This document shows, one piece after another, positions 42,525 to 55,200 of a stretch of 64,000 nucleotides of DNA. Positions within the stretch are counted from its first letter, which is position 1. Every line of letters begins with the position of its first letter. Origin of the DNA: Armillaria gallica (taxonomy: Eukaryota; Basidiomycota; Agaricomycetes; Agaricales; Physalacriaceae). Position numbers and translations under genes: made by a program. The notes below the pieces were generated by a model. It ran no database searches. It saw only the letters and a program-made list of their open reading frames with translations, and was not told the origin of the DNA. The stretch spans positions 1,488,001 through 1,552,000 of the forward strand of contig JBANDB010000003.1 in the NCBI GenBank assembly GCA_037576215.1, in the 5' to 3' direction.

Positions 42525-44341
42525 TTGGCGGGGACTACGAGTGGCTGGCTCTTTCAAGAGCCGATATCCGAATATTGGGCCCCGTGCACAGCGAGGCCTG
42601 GGAACTACGATAGCAGGACATTGAGCGAAGGGCAGGGTTCCGGGCTCCCAACCGAGAAACCATGGACTATTACCTTGCCGTTGATCGAGGGGATCCGCTT
42701 CCTCGATACGAACGAGACCGTGTCATTGACGCCCAGATCTGGGCGAACTGATACCGGGAAAGGTACCCTCCATCAGCAGGGAACCGCGTCCCCCGCATTC
42801 CCCCACGATCCGAACAAGAACAGGCTGCCTTGGAGCGTGCCCTATTACCCCTTGCCCAGCTACAGGGGGACTGACCAGACCTGGACGGGGAATACCAACC
42901 CGCTACGACAGCGGAGGCACTACCCCAAGAGCCCGGCGACGGGGGTCCCTGACTATTACTATATGACGCGCGAGGTCGGACCCCTACCTGACTCTCCTCC
43001 GACCACCATGTGAAGGGACTGGAGGAATAGGGGAGAATACCATGGGAAGGGGACGAGCCAGTTACTCGGCGGATCAGGAAATGCCGATGACGACGGGGAT
43101 ATGAGGGAAGACCCCCCAGAGGAGACCAACCAGCAATGAATGAGCCGGCTTGAAGACCAGGCCGCGGCCATGCGAGACGAGAATATCCGACTCCAGAACG
43201 AGTTGGAGGCGGAAAAGAAGAAGAAGGCGTCAGTACCAGGCTGAGGTCGACCCCCGTGACGGGGACCAGACCTGGACCACTACTCGGTCCCACGCCCACC
43301 TGATTGGGAACCACCCGACCATGGGCCGGCAGGCGAGTGGGATGCCGCCCATCCCCCGGCCTTCATCAATGTCAGACCAATACTCATGAAACCTCCGAGG
43401 GTCTTCGAAGGAAAACATGATGACATCGAATGCTTCCTGGGGGCATGCGACCACTACTTCGAGACTTTCCGATATCATTATGAGGGAAGACCCTCCCTCA
43501 TGGTAGGATTGGCAGTGTCCCTCCTCGAAGGAGAGGCCGAGGACTGGTGGGTACACGAATGCCCCAAATATCGATATGTCCCAGCGGACCCAGGACCGCA
43601 CGGGACGCCTGAAGAAGATGAAGACTTTGAGACAGGACCACGCTATCGCTATCCCCGCTGGGAAGACTTTTGCAAGCTCTTCCGGGAACAGTTCAGGGAT
43701 CCCGTGATTGAGCTAGTCCACGAGAAGAAGATGGGAGAGATGAAGATGGGGGATGATGCCGCCCACGTCTTCTTCCGGAAGTTGGAAAGGGAGGCCAAGC
43801 TGGCCAATCGCCTCGCCGATCAAACGGATCGCGGACTCCTGGTCCAGGCAGTCCGCAAAGGCATCCCCATGGCTATGGGGTGGCCATTGCCAACCTGGGA
43901 ATTGCGATTCCCCGCAACTACGAGGAGTGGAAGGACTGGATCCTCCTCATGTACAAACAACGCCAGAGGCAGAAGATCTTCGAACAAACCCAGGGACTCG
44001 ACAAATACCCCGAAAAGCGCTCGCACCCCCAGGGGTCTGCCCCCACCAAGGCCGTCGAATCCCGCCCTACCCCGAAGCCTAAAGAAGCTACAAAGCCAGC
44101 CGCACCCGGACCTAAGTGGGTCTCGGTCCACCAAACCACGCACAAAGGCGGGGGGATCCCCATGGAAATTGACGTAAAGAAATCGTGACAAATGGTGGAA
44201 GGGAAGTGCTTCCGCTGCGACGAGAGGGGACACCTTAGCCGGGATTGTTCCCACAAGAGCGAGAAACGGGAGGTACACGCGCTTGAGGCGGTACCGGAGC
44301 CACTTGCAGAGACAACGGAGCTGAAAGAGATAAAAGAATAG
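42525..44341 (+). pseudogene. Element 2 gag with CCHC zinc knuckle
   Basis: From about 43014 the gag frame shows a coiled-coil part (MSRLEDQAAAMRDENIRLQN), VFEGKHDDIECFLGACDHYF, then WEDFCKLFREQFRDPVIEL of the capsid. A one-base shift near 43862 moves it to the frame with EEWKDWILLMYKQRQRQ and the knuckle CFRCDERGHLSRDC (44207-44248), ending TAG at 44339-44341. TGA stands at 43011, 43137, 43242 and 43257 where Arg fits. Between 42290 and 43010 two frames are open and I cannot decide which is coding. Confidence 0.8.
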
Positions 44342-47300
44342 GTCGTCCGGGTTCTGATTCGCCCGCGACGACCAAGGACCTTCCTGGTGCACGCCCCGCT
44401 TCTTCTTTTGTACTACTATCTACCCGCTACGAACTTTCAGACAATTTACCTACCAAGCATTCAGCTATACCCCGGCCCCCAAGTGTGGGGCCAGTTACTT
44501 CCACGACTTCAAAAAATGTTACCAATATATGGCCTACGTGCCAAATTACGACTTCCCTCGTGCGCCCAGTCATAGAATCAGCAAACCAATACGACGCCCT
44601 TCGGGCCATGACTAATGAACTCCCTCTAGACGCCGGGGCCACCGTCTCCAAGTTACCTAAACCGGCTAAGCATTCGCCAAGTAACTCATTACGAGCGAAC
44701 GGATCGGACAAAAAGTCGCCCACCATAGCGACACCCGCCATAATGATAGATGGGCAGTCTCCCTCTGGTCGAGACACCCTCCAATCAGGTGGGGCAGGAA
44801 TTAGGGTCACACCTAAACCTGACGAAGCGACCCCGAGCCCTGAACGGGTGCCCCCACGGAACGATAACCGAGGCGTGGGCCCAGAGCACAACCCTCCCCG
44901 GGATGGCAAGGGCTGCACAGGCTCAACCCCTACGAGGGAGCGGCCAGGAAGACCAGACGGAGGGATATCCGCCACGACCTGGGATCAGGACCCATCGAGT
45001 AGCAGCTCCTCGGGATATTACCTGCAGGACACCCACATAGCTGAAAAGGGGGAACCCGCTAGCGCCCAGGCGGTAAAGAGGGGGCACCAGGTACTTTTGG
45101 AAGAGGTATCCGACAAGGAAGACGATACCTCCTTTCGACAATGGGAACGGAAGGGAAGGCCGATCGTTAATCCAGGGAGTCCTCGAGCGGTCGCTCCCGT
45201 GACCCTCGAAACAATCCCCGTCACCCCCAAGGTTGACTTCGGGTGGGTAAAACCCTTCGAAGTCGACTGGACTCTGCGTGCTATCTACCAGGCGCCGAAT
45301 GACAATGCGGCTCAGGCGGTCCTCTCTCTATGGGTCCATCAGGATCGCCTGGGAGAGTTGAGTGACGAGCTCCTCAAAACCCTTCGGACGGAGGGCAAGC
45401 TCCGAGAGCCCATACACTATATCCGGGGATCCACCAGCGACTTAATGATCCCGGTGGTCCTTGAACCCTGCACAGGGCGGAAGGTCCTCAGTATGAGAGC
45501 CCTGTTAGACAGCGGATGCACTGGGAGTGCAATTAACAGCGCCTACGTCAGGGAACATGGACTCGACACCAGGAAGGTGAAAGTCCCAATTCCAGTTTAC
45601 AACGCTGACGGGACCAAAAACGCAGGAGGCGAGGTCACCAAGTTCGTGGAACTCTGTCTCTCCATCGGGGACCATCGCGAACGAATTGACCTGGCAGTCA
45701 CTGATTTAGGAAAACGAGACATCTACCTCGGTCATGACTGGCTTAAGCGTCATAACCCTTCTGTCAATTGGCAGACCGGAAGTGTGATTTTTGGACGTTG
45801 CCAGTGTGTCAAGAACCCCCTGGAGCTGCCGGATGCCGACCCCGACGACTGATGGGATGAGGAACTCAAAGACGGCGATACGATTCTTGCCGTCCGAATG
45901 GAAGAGGAGCTCACAATCCGAGCCCTCCACCATGCCAATGACCTCGCGGCCAAAGCCAACGCTGATCGGCCCCGAAAGACTTTCGAAGAAATGGTACCAG
46001 AGCACTACCATTCCTTCCATGACCTGTTCTCTAAGGAGAACTTCGACAATTTACCCGAACAAAAGCCCTGGGACCATGCCATCGAGCTCGTCCCCAATGC
46101 CAAGTCCACCTTAGACTGCAAGGTGTACCCCCTGAACCGAAACGAACAGGAACAACTCGACAAGTTCCTCGATGAGAACTTGGAGTCCGGTCGTATCCGC
46201 CCTTCCAAGTCCCCATTCGCGTCCCCCTTCTTCTTTGTGAAGAAGAAAGACGGTACGCTCCGACCCGTACAAGACTATCGCAAACTGAATGAGATGACCA
46301 TTAAAAACCGTTACCCATTGCCGCTCATCTCCGAACTCATCGACAAATTGCGCGGTGCTAGGTACTTCACGAAACTGGACGTTCGTTGGGGGTATAACAA
46401 CGTCCAGATCAAGGAGGGAGACGAGGAGAAGGCCGCCTTCCGCACGAATCGCGGGCTCTACGAGCCCACCGTCATGTTTTTTGGACTCACCAACTCGCCC
46501 GCAACGTTCCAGTGGATGATGAACGACATCTTTAGAGACCTTATTGGGGAAGGGAAGGTCACCATTTATCTCGATGATATCCTGATCTTCTCAAAAAACC
46601 TCCAAGAGCACCGCCAAATCGTGAAGCGCATCCTCCAATGCCTCCACGAGAACAAGCTTTTCCTCAAAGCAGAGAAATGCGAGTTCGAGGTCCTCGAGAT
46701 GGAGTATCTCGGTGTGATCATTAGCGAAAACTCCGTGCGAATGGACCCGGTCAAGATCGCTGGCATTGCCGAGTGGCCCACTCCCCACAGGAAGAAGGAA
46801 CTCCAATCATTTTTGGGGTTCACCAATTTCTATCGGAAATTCATCAAAATGTACTCAAAAGTTGTATGGCCCCTCACTCAGCTGACGGGAAACGCTGAAT
46901 GGAAATGGACGGGAGTGCAAGACAAAGCCTTCCAAGAATTGAAGCGACACATGGCAGAGGACGTTGTCCTCGCCATCCCGATGGACAATGACCCCTTCTG
47001 GGTCGAAGCGGACGCGAGCGAAGGCGCGGTGGGCGCGGTGCTCAGTCAAAGGCAGAACGACGTATGGTGACCAGTAGCATTCATGTCCAAATCGCTTAGC
47101 GCCACAGAAAGGAATTACGAGATCTATGACAAGGAGTTACTTGCGATCATGCTCGCACTCTCTGAGTGGCACCACTATCTCATGGGCGCCAAGGAAAACG
47201 TGGAGATCTGGACGGATCATCAGAACCTCCAGTACTTCCGACTTCCGCAGAAACTAAACCGACGACAAGCCCGCTGGGTAACCGAACTCGCTGAATATCA

Positions 47301-48948
47301 CTTCACGCTCCACCACAAACCTGGTGCTCAGAACGTGAAGGCTGACTTGCTGTCCAGATGACAAGATCACAACCAAGGCCACGACGACAACGGCGACATC
47401 ACTATACTTCAAGGGCATCACTTCCGTGCCCTCATCATGCCCACCACCTCCGAAATTCACCAACATATCGAAGAAGCTACCCGACAGGAAGACTTGTGGG
47501 ACGTAGGCATTGCCGCATCCCTCAATCACCAGCGGGGCATCAGCCGTCAAAATGGCCTCCTGCACTACGACGGGAGAATCTACATTCCCCGCCAGAAAAC
47601 GTTACGGGGCGAGGTCATCTCCCAATATCATGACCACATCACCGCCGGACACCCGGGTATCGAGAAGACCAAGGAGCTGGTCCTTCGAGATTACTGGTGG
47701 CCCAAGATGAAGAGGGACATTGAAACCTATGTCAAAGGCTGCGAAACCTGCCAGCGAACCAAGACCAGTACTGCTGCCAAGGCCACACCGTTATATCCGA
47801 ACGAAATACCAACAGGACCATGGACCCATATCTCAGTCGACATGGTCACTGGATTACCGGACTCGAACGGGCACGACATGATTCTAATGATTGTAGACCA
47901 ATTCTCCAAAGCCATCATCCCAGTAGCCTGCAACGTAGAACTGTCAGCAGAAGGATGGGCATGGATTCTCCGAGACCATGTCTACGCACGGCATGGAATG
48001 CCCCAGGTAGTCATCTCTGACTGGGGACCCCAATTCGTATCAAAATTCATGAAGGAACTATACCGGATGCTCAATATCACCCAGAATGCTTCCACGGCGT
48101 TCCATCCGCAAACAGACGGACAGACTGAACATGTTAACCAAGAGGTCGAGAAATATCTCCGAATCTTCATGAACCACCGACAAACGGATTGGAGCGACTG
48201 GCTCCCCTTGGCGGAATTCACCCACAACAACCGGATCCATAGTGCCACAGGTAAAAGCCCGTTTATGGTCCTCTATGGTTGCAACCCATGAATTCTCCCG
48301 GACTCGGGACGCCCATCCCCACTCTCGAACCCTGCCACCCAAGACTTCGTCAAAACCATGATGACTATTCATACGGAGACAGAGAAGGTGCTCAACGTGG
48401 CAGCAGACAGGATGAAAGCCCAGTACGACAAAAAGAAGCGACCCTCCCATCCTTACCAGATCGGCGACAAGGTATGGCTCGACGCCACCAACCTCCACTT
48501 ACCACGCCCCAAGAAAAAACTCGACGATAAACGAGTAGGACCCTTCACTATCATAGATAAAGCAGGGGCCAGTGCCTATAAACTCAAATTACCGCCGCAT
48601 TGGAAGATCCACCCACGCTTCAACGAGAAACTCCTCACTCCGTATATACTGCCGTCATTCCCTAACCAGGAATTACCCCCACCACCACCCCCCGACCTCG
48701 TCGACAACGAAGAAGAATACGAGGTGGAAGCTGTCCTCGACGCTAAACCATGACAGATATGTGGAAGAAGAGGTCAAAAGTCGAGGACGACGACGGATTA
48801 CTTTGTAAAATGGCGGGGTTGGATGTGAGAACATAATTCCTGGGTCTGGGAAGAGGATATGGCGCACGCACAAGACGCGATACGTGACTTCGAAAACTGG
48901 GGGAGCACCATACGAGCAGTCGGGACGCCTGCCTTAACGGGGGGGTGA
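44338..48948 (+). pseudogene. Element 2 pol polyprotein, broken only by TGA codons
   Basis: One continuous frame, -1 relative to the end of gag. Protease: ALLDSGCTGSAI (about 45500-45535). Reverse transcriptase: SPFFFVKKKDGTLRPVQDYR, FFGLTNSPATFQ and an intact YLDD (46570). RNase H: VEADASEGAVGAVLSQ, LLAIMLALSEWHHYL, WTDHQNLQYF. Integrase: HPGIEKTKELVLRDYWWPKM, CETCQRTK, SVDMVTGLP (Asp), ISDWGPQFVS (Asp; Trp replaces the usual Arg), TEHVNQEVEKYL (Glu). C-terminal GDKVWLDATNLHL and chromodomain DYFVKWRGWM, WVWEEDMAHAQDAIRDFENW. In-frame TGA at 45850, 47068, 47359, 48289, 48751 and 48826, each at a plausible Arg site; the natural stop is TGA at 48946. Confidence 0.95.
48936..48948 (+). other. 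Polypurine tract of element 2
   Basis: A G-rich run (ACGGGGGGGTGA) directly before the 3' LTR, the primer site for plus-strand DNA synthesis in LTR elements. It overlaps the last pol codons. Confidence 0.75.
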
Positions 48949-49293
48949 TGTTACGATTTATTCACTTTTTTCCTTATCTTATCCAGCACCTCGGCACCCA
49001 CCATCACAACCCCATTGTTCCCACTGTTGCCCCACATCTTTCTATCGAAGCCGCATACCACCAAGCTATTATTAGTTTCCACAGATCGTATATAAGTAGC
49101 ACAGCTCTCAGCTATGTACCCTAGCTTTGAGCTAAGTTTAATACACCCCGGACTTTACTCCTACCGCTTGCTGAGAGTTCACTGCATATACTGCTCCACT
49201 GTAGCAGACACCACGGTTCTATCAATCTACCCAAAGTGTGAGGTAGTGCATCGTTAGACGCCTAGTCTGTTATTCCCGGGTCTGGACATAACA
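48949..49293 (+). repeat. 3' LTR of Ty3 element 2
   Basis: 345 bp. Against the 5' LTR: a 16-bp deletion and ten substitutions, eight of them CpG to TpG or CpA with the decayed state always in this copy. Confidence 0.95.
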
Positions 49294-50706
49294 CAGTATG
49301 CCCATTGACGACACTCTTGTTGGCGTGTTTTCCAATGACACTACCATAATCCAACGTTTCTTTGAGGCTGGCATTCCAGTCTGGCATATCATTGCAATAA
49401 AGGACCTGCAAGGTGTCTGCATTGATAGGCTGTCTGACTTCACAATGCTGCCCTTTGTGGACAAACTGTGCCCTTTACGACTGCCCTCAGTGTTCATTGG
49501 ATCATCAAGGGACCCTCAAAAGTACCACAAGATTCAAGACTTCACCATGCACTCAATATGCTGGGTGGATCCCTTTGCATTGTCGACTCCCATTATCATG
49601 GGTCGGGAGGATGTCCCTGTCTCCGTGTCGACAACATCGAATGCTCGTTATTCGCCATGTAAGTATTTGCTATTCTCATCAACACTTGGGCTTAATAATC
49701 CAATCTCCTTCACAGATCAAAAGAAAGCCTCTGGATCACGAGTGAAGGGGACTTCACACCAGCTAACAGACCCAAAGCACCCTTTCCTGCCCCCCTTGGT
49801 TGAGCCATGGCATCTCAGACTTCTCGCTGTCACTCTTCAGGATGGCCTGAAGCTTCCAATCCTACAGCAATTCCATGCGAAAATCAATACACGTTCCCTC
49901 GCCCAGACATCATTGTGACGTTGAATATGGAGGAAAAAGTGAAGTCATACCTAGTGTCGTGGCTTCACTTGCAAGCACTGCTGTATGCTTGTTTGACAGT
50001 GACTGAGCAAGTACCAGTCAATCTGTACCACCAGGAGTGGTGGACAGTACTTGCGATGGGTTTCCTTCATTCGGCTGGTGAAACAGGCAGGCGGGCAGCC
50101 AAGCGGCCTGAGGAGGTACAAAAGATGATGAATGGATACCTGGAAGAATTTCCTCTGTGAGCAGATAACAATGTGCACACAGCATTTTGGCGAGGGAAGG
50201 CATACAAGTCCCACACATTAGAGGAATGGCAGGAAGTATGCTGGGAGCTTAGTGAGGTGAATTTCTGTTGTGAATTCAGAGCATTGCACCATCGAGCAAC
50301 TGCTTCTTCACACTCTCAAGATGTCAGTTGGTGTTTTCCCGATGGTCACCATTTACCTGGCCAGATTGATGTCAGATGTGCCAATTACAGTGTTGTGCAT
50401 CACCTGTGGTTGCAGTGTGCACCATATATCTTTGCCATGAAGAAAATGATGCGGGCATGGAATGGTCCATGTCCAGCACTGCTTGACAAAGTCCAGACCA
50501 TGGGCTGGAGGGAAAATGAATTTTTGGAACTTGAGAAAACAGTTGCCGCACACTATGCTGATTCTTTTTACCTGTATTTTGGTTGTGCACCTGTTCTTCC
50601 ATGTCAACTTTTGCACCGCTCATCAGAGGATTATGTACCAGAAGTTTGGGCTCACATGTCAACAAGTCGGTCTGGTGTGTATATGGACATTGAGGAGCTC
50701 ATTTAA
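49294..50706 (+). pseudogene. 3' part of the hypothetical gene split by element 2
   Basis: Frame from 49298 with DDTLVGVFSNDTTIIQRFFE, WHIIAIKDLQGV and a GTAAGT...CACAG intron at 49659-49715. After a frame change near 49830 it continues IPCENQYTFPRPDIIV, HQEWWTVLAMGF, then, past a TGA at 50158-50160, WQEVCWELSEVNFCCEFRAL and AHYADSFYLYFG, to TAA at 50704-50706. From memory this order matches an unnamed hypothetical family common in Agaricomycetes. It is decayed (stop, frameshift, transposon). Another TGA at an Arg-compatible site lies near 49801. Confidence 0.6.
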
Positions 50707-52249
50707 ATTACAATTTGTGTATATGTGGTAGACAAATATTCATGTTTTTCATGTACAGATTTCTATGAAATATATGTTTATAACTAGTCAGTAAGACTGC
50801 GCACCATACTGTCTAGTCATTTTAAAGTCTTGTCAGTGTGGGTACAGGTACATTATGGCCATCTACAGTCATTGACAACCACGTACCCTAGTATAAAATA
50901 AATTTATTTGTATAGACTTAGCAGAGAAAACTTGTGGCATGGCTTGATGGTTAGATAGAAAAAGAAGAGAAATGAAGTTGAGAAATACCAAACTTGAAGC
51001 TGAAGGCAAGTCAGATGTGCTCAAGACCACAAAAGAACCACAAATTGGACCAGTCTAGAGGTGTCCCAGTCTCAAGAGAAAATCACATGTCTTTCCCTGA
51101 ATGTGAATGGTACATGTCAATACTTGATCTAGGGATGCCCACCATACCCATACATACGGTGGATACAGGTACCATATATATTGGCTCATACCTGTACCAT
51201 CGGTGCTGTAGAATTTGATTTTTACAGCCATATTTGTATGGGTATTGTACAGGTAGGCCAAATTGGGCTGTATGCCTACTCCTTTGCACATGTAGTGAGT
51301 TCAATTAATAAAATATAATGTTTTGACCATGAATCTCATCCGAGATAGGTTGCTATCATCCTAAAGGCCATCCATATATGGTATTATATAGGATGGGTAC
51401 AGTATGGTATATGGGCAAAACCCATACCATACCATTGAGACCCTTGGGCCATACAGGTTATGGCCATACCTTGTACAGCTATAACCATATACAGTATGGT
51501 GGATATCTCTAACTTGATCAGACCCTACTGAACAGGTGTGAACAGTCAAACTGTAGTCTAATACAATAAACCATATTATGATGTTATATGGCCATATATA
51601 GGAGTGCTTGACAGTGATGGAACAGCCATATACTGTACTGTACAAATGGCTAGTAGGATGCTTTCAGGCTTGGTATGTCTTCTGTATAACAGTTACTGAA
51701 AGCCTTACAATATGGCGATGGTGCACAGTAGTCAAGCCATGGAATTAAATGATAACTTACCATTTCAAAAGTAAAATAAAAAATCTTACCATATTATAAT
51801 ATTATATGGCTGTCTATTGGAGCTCCTGAAGGCAACAGAACAATTGTACACTATATCATACAAATAGCTGTTGAGGATATAAGTTTCATAGCCACAGGGT
51901 TGACAGCTAGGCCATTTTTTGTTTTATCTTATTTTGATTTCCATACTGATCATTACCATTTCTTGGCTTCATACCACCACCACCACATATTTGTCCACAA
52001 ATACATGTTTGTTTGAGCCATCCCTGTCATGTTGTTTGTGCCTGCTGACATCTATTCCCAACAATAGCCATTATGCTGCATTTGGCTTCAGTCTGTATTC
52101 CATATAACAGTTACCAAAAACTATACAATGCAGCAACAGTGTGCAGCCCTAGCCATACTTACTATCTGTGCAATTAGGCATACTTTCAACTATGTGCTAT
52201 ATATATTTACAAAGTCCACTATGTAAGAATACAATTAGTGTACGAACAA
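50707..52249. repeat. AT-rich intergenic DNA with decayed tandem repeats of CCATA/TATGG words
   Basis: No gene recognised. The segment 51570-51720 recurs in diverged form at 51785-52150 (shared order: ATTATATGG, GGAG-GCT-TGA-G, ACAGTTAC, GCACAG). CCATAC, GGTAT and TATGG words make many short palindromes at 51360-51520. Confidence 0.45.
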
Positions 52250-55200
52250 CTAATCCTTTTTTAATGAAGCAACATTGCAATATTTAAGAAGACCTGCAAC
52301 TTTTTTCATTCTGAAAAACATATCAGCATCAACAGTGTCTACAACAAAGTAATCCTGGCTATTGCTCAGATCTGAGCTGCTGTCTTCAACTAGTAACACT
52401 CCACAGATAATAAAGTAGATAGAAACAAATTGTGAAAAGACCTGAGGATGAGCATGAAGGCGATAAAATCCCAAATCTTTGTCTCGTTGGAATTTCCAGT
52501 GTTGTCTCCCATCAGTAACCTTAATATCAAAAGGATGAACTAATGCCAATGGGTATCACTGACTCAAATATTCACATTCAAACAGCTGAATCAGCTGTCC
52601 AATGTATGCTCCTTTATCAGTGTTGATCATCACTCCATCATAACGTGGCTCATTGTAGAAACTTGGACTGCAGTGTAATAGATCAGCAGACTATTTGAGA
52701 TTGACTAGTGACTGATAAGTAACAGTCAAAGTCTGGTGAATTCGGATCTATATTTGTTTGTTAATTAGCACATGGTTTCAATATAAATAAGTACATACTA
52801 TGTCATGAGGCATATATTGAATAAATTCTCCTTCAGCTACAGTATCTTCATCAATTCTTTTTAGAAATGCAGTCATAAATCTTCCAAGACAAATATGAAA
52901 ATGTTCATAAGCTGAATCTGAGCAAAAGGCCTCCTCAAGCTCACCCGCTGTACATGGATCCTTTGGAGTAAACTTGAGACTGTGAAGCATGGCTTTACTG
53001 TTAAGAGCTCCAATTTTTTGATTTTGACGACACTGATTCTTCTTGTCTTCAGATAGATCATCAGTTTCTTCCTGCTGATATTTTTTCTGGCAATCAATCT
53101 TTTCATGGATCTGCATAATGATATTATAATGATGATCAGTCTTCAGAATCTTAAAGATAATTTCAGAACATTATTTGATTAGTTCTATTATAAATCATAC
53201 CTGTTCAGTGACATCTTTAAAGTTTGTCTGAGTCTGATATGTTTTCTTGAGTGGGCCATGCATACATTCATTGTGTTTGGTGTTATAGTTTTTTGTAATA
53301 CCTTTGGCAATAATATCATCAAAAAGATGTTGCTGTGTATGCACTTTTGGGATTTTCCAAGTCGTTGGCTTTTCAAAACCTTTATTATCTGTTGCTCACG
53401 AATAAGCCTGCTTTAATATTAGTATAATATAGAGACATCAGATCTGTAAAACTTACTTTCAATCTTGCATCAAAAATTTCCATTACATGTCTTCCTTCTT
53501 CTATGCTTTTTTCTGTATGAACATCCATTAATGCATACATGTCTAACTCAAGGTAACTTCGAATAACCTTGAGAAGCAGATATGCATCATGATGAGTTTC
53601 TTTTGTCAGCAAAGACTGGGCTGCAAAGAGAATTTGCTACTTGAATAGTAAGTATCATAATGAAATATATGAGTAAAACTTACTTTTGACATATGCTCAA
53701 ATTTCTTAGCATCTCCAAAATCAAAATTAGTAACATTTTTAAAATGCATGAGATTTCTCCATCTTGGAAAGTTGGCAATACTATAAATTTATTAGTCTTA
53801 TTCTATTAAAAAAAACAAATCCACACAATTCATCAATAGCAATCTTAGCTGCACGTTTATCAACACCAGGTATTTTCTCCAGATGCTCTAGTAGACGTAA
53901 AAGAAAATGCTTGAAAAGACCAAGATGATATGCATGCAACTGATCCCAGGAAACTGCTTTATATGGATCACTTCAAGCAATGCTCCAGAATACATTTTAG
54001 AATTAATTAAAGTAGTAGAAACACCCAAAATTAAGGATACTTACTTCAACAGGTCATAGACTAGCTTCTTGTAAAACATCTTCTCCCTCTTCTTCCACAC
54101 GATTATAAAGATCTTGCATTTCTTCTGCTGTCTGTGGAAGATATACTTCTAATAGATCTTGTAATCTTTCAAGTGGAATCAAGCAAACAGGATCTGGATG
54201 GGCAGATTTATTACCATGCATCAATGTCATCATGCAACTGTATCAAATGGTCAACTATTAAAGATGTGAAATATTTAAATACTTACTATTCTTCATAATC
54301 TGTGGAAAGAATGAAAATGAATAGATAGATGATAATGATGTCATCAGAATGTGGCAACTTGAAGGCATATCCCATATGTGAATATTCAGCAACAGACTGA
54401 ATAATTCTGCGAAATGCTTCATGCCAAACAACTCACTTGAAATTAATCCATGACAGTTTTCCCTTGTGTCTTGAATCATCCTCAACCTAATTGCAGTTAG
54501 TTATATGATTGAAAATAATCAGAAAGAACTTACAACTGGAAGCCATCCAACAGCAGTTCCACCTCCCCAGGTTTTTCCATTACATATTGCATCAGGAAGA
54601 TTTGCAATACGTGCTACAACTGGGTATCCTTTTTCTGTACTAAATGATGATAATCATGTTTTGTCTGCATATAAAATATATGCTAATAGTTTTCCACCAG
54701 GAGGTAGTGAGCTCTAAGAATGTGATTAATGATACAGAATTTAATAGGGAAAAAAATATACCTGAATCTCCCATAGTAGATCACCTGTCCAAGGTTCATC
54801 AAAAATCCATATTTTTGTATTTGTATTTTCATCCAACTGGAAAATCTTTATAGCATCCCATACAAAAAATGGTGATAATGTTTTATCACTAATGGTTGGA
54901 AGTAAATATCATATTTCCATATCTTCTCTCGATATTCTAAAGCCAATGTTTCTTTTTTGAACTGAATTTTATAATAAGTTAATATCTAAAATATAAAAAT
55001 ATAATATAAAGCATACCTTTGTAAGTAAAATCTCTGCTTTTGACCATGCTTCTTTAAGATCATGGTCATTGTTAATTGTGAATGCAGATGGATGATCTCC
55101 TGCTTGAGTCTTTAATACTTTGAAGAAACCATCTCGTCCCTCACCATTCAGGTGGGTACGCAAAATATATTCAGCTAATTCAAAGTCATTTTTAAATGCA

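Larger units (their letters stand above)
41031..49293 (+). mobile_element. Ty3/Gypsy chromovirus, element 2, 8.26 kb, nearly intact
   Basis: LTRs at 41031-41391 and 48949-49293 with TG...CA ends; target duplication CAGTA at 41026-41030 and 49294-49298. Internal order: leader with two small hydrophobic ORFs, gag with a CCHC knuckle, then pol in the -1 frame with protease, reverse transcriptase, RNase H, integrase and chromodomain. Pol is broken only by TGA codons at Arg positions, with no frameshift. Gag has TGA codons and one frameshift. The last pol codon (48946-48948) touches the 3' LTR. Confidence 0.96.

Noticed and set aside
43230..44392. Long antisense ORFs over gag of element 2
   Set aside because: They mirror the GC-rich coding strand and show no domain; gag motifs on plus explain the open frames.
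44338..48948. UGA read as a sense codon (recoding) in this organism
   Set aside because: Both P450 genes and the pol frame itself end with TGA, and the same C to T changes occur in non-coding LTR sequence, so mutation is the simpler cause.
41031..49293. RIP-like mutation instead of CpG deamination
   Set aside because: The bases 5' of the mutated CpG vary and non-CpG C to T changes are few, so I see no dinucleotide preference of the CpA type. Some basidiomycete trinucleotide-specific RIP cannot be fully excluded.
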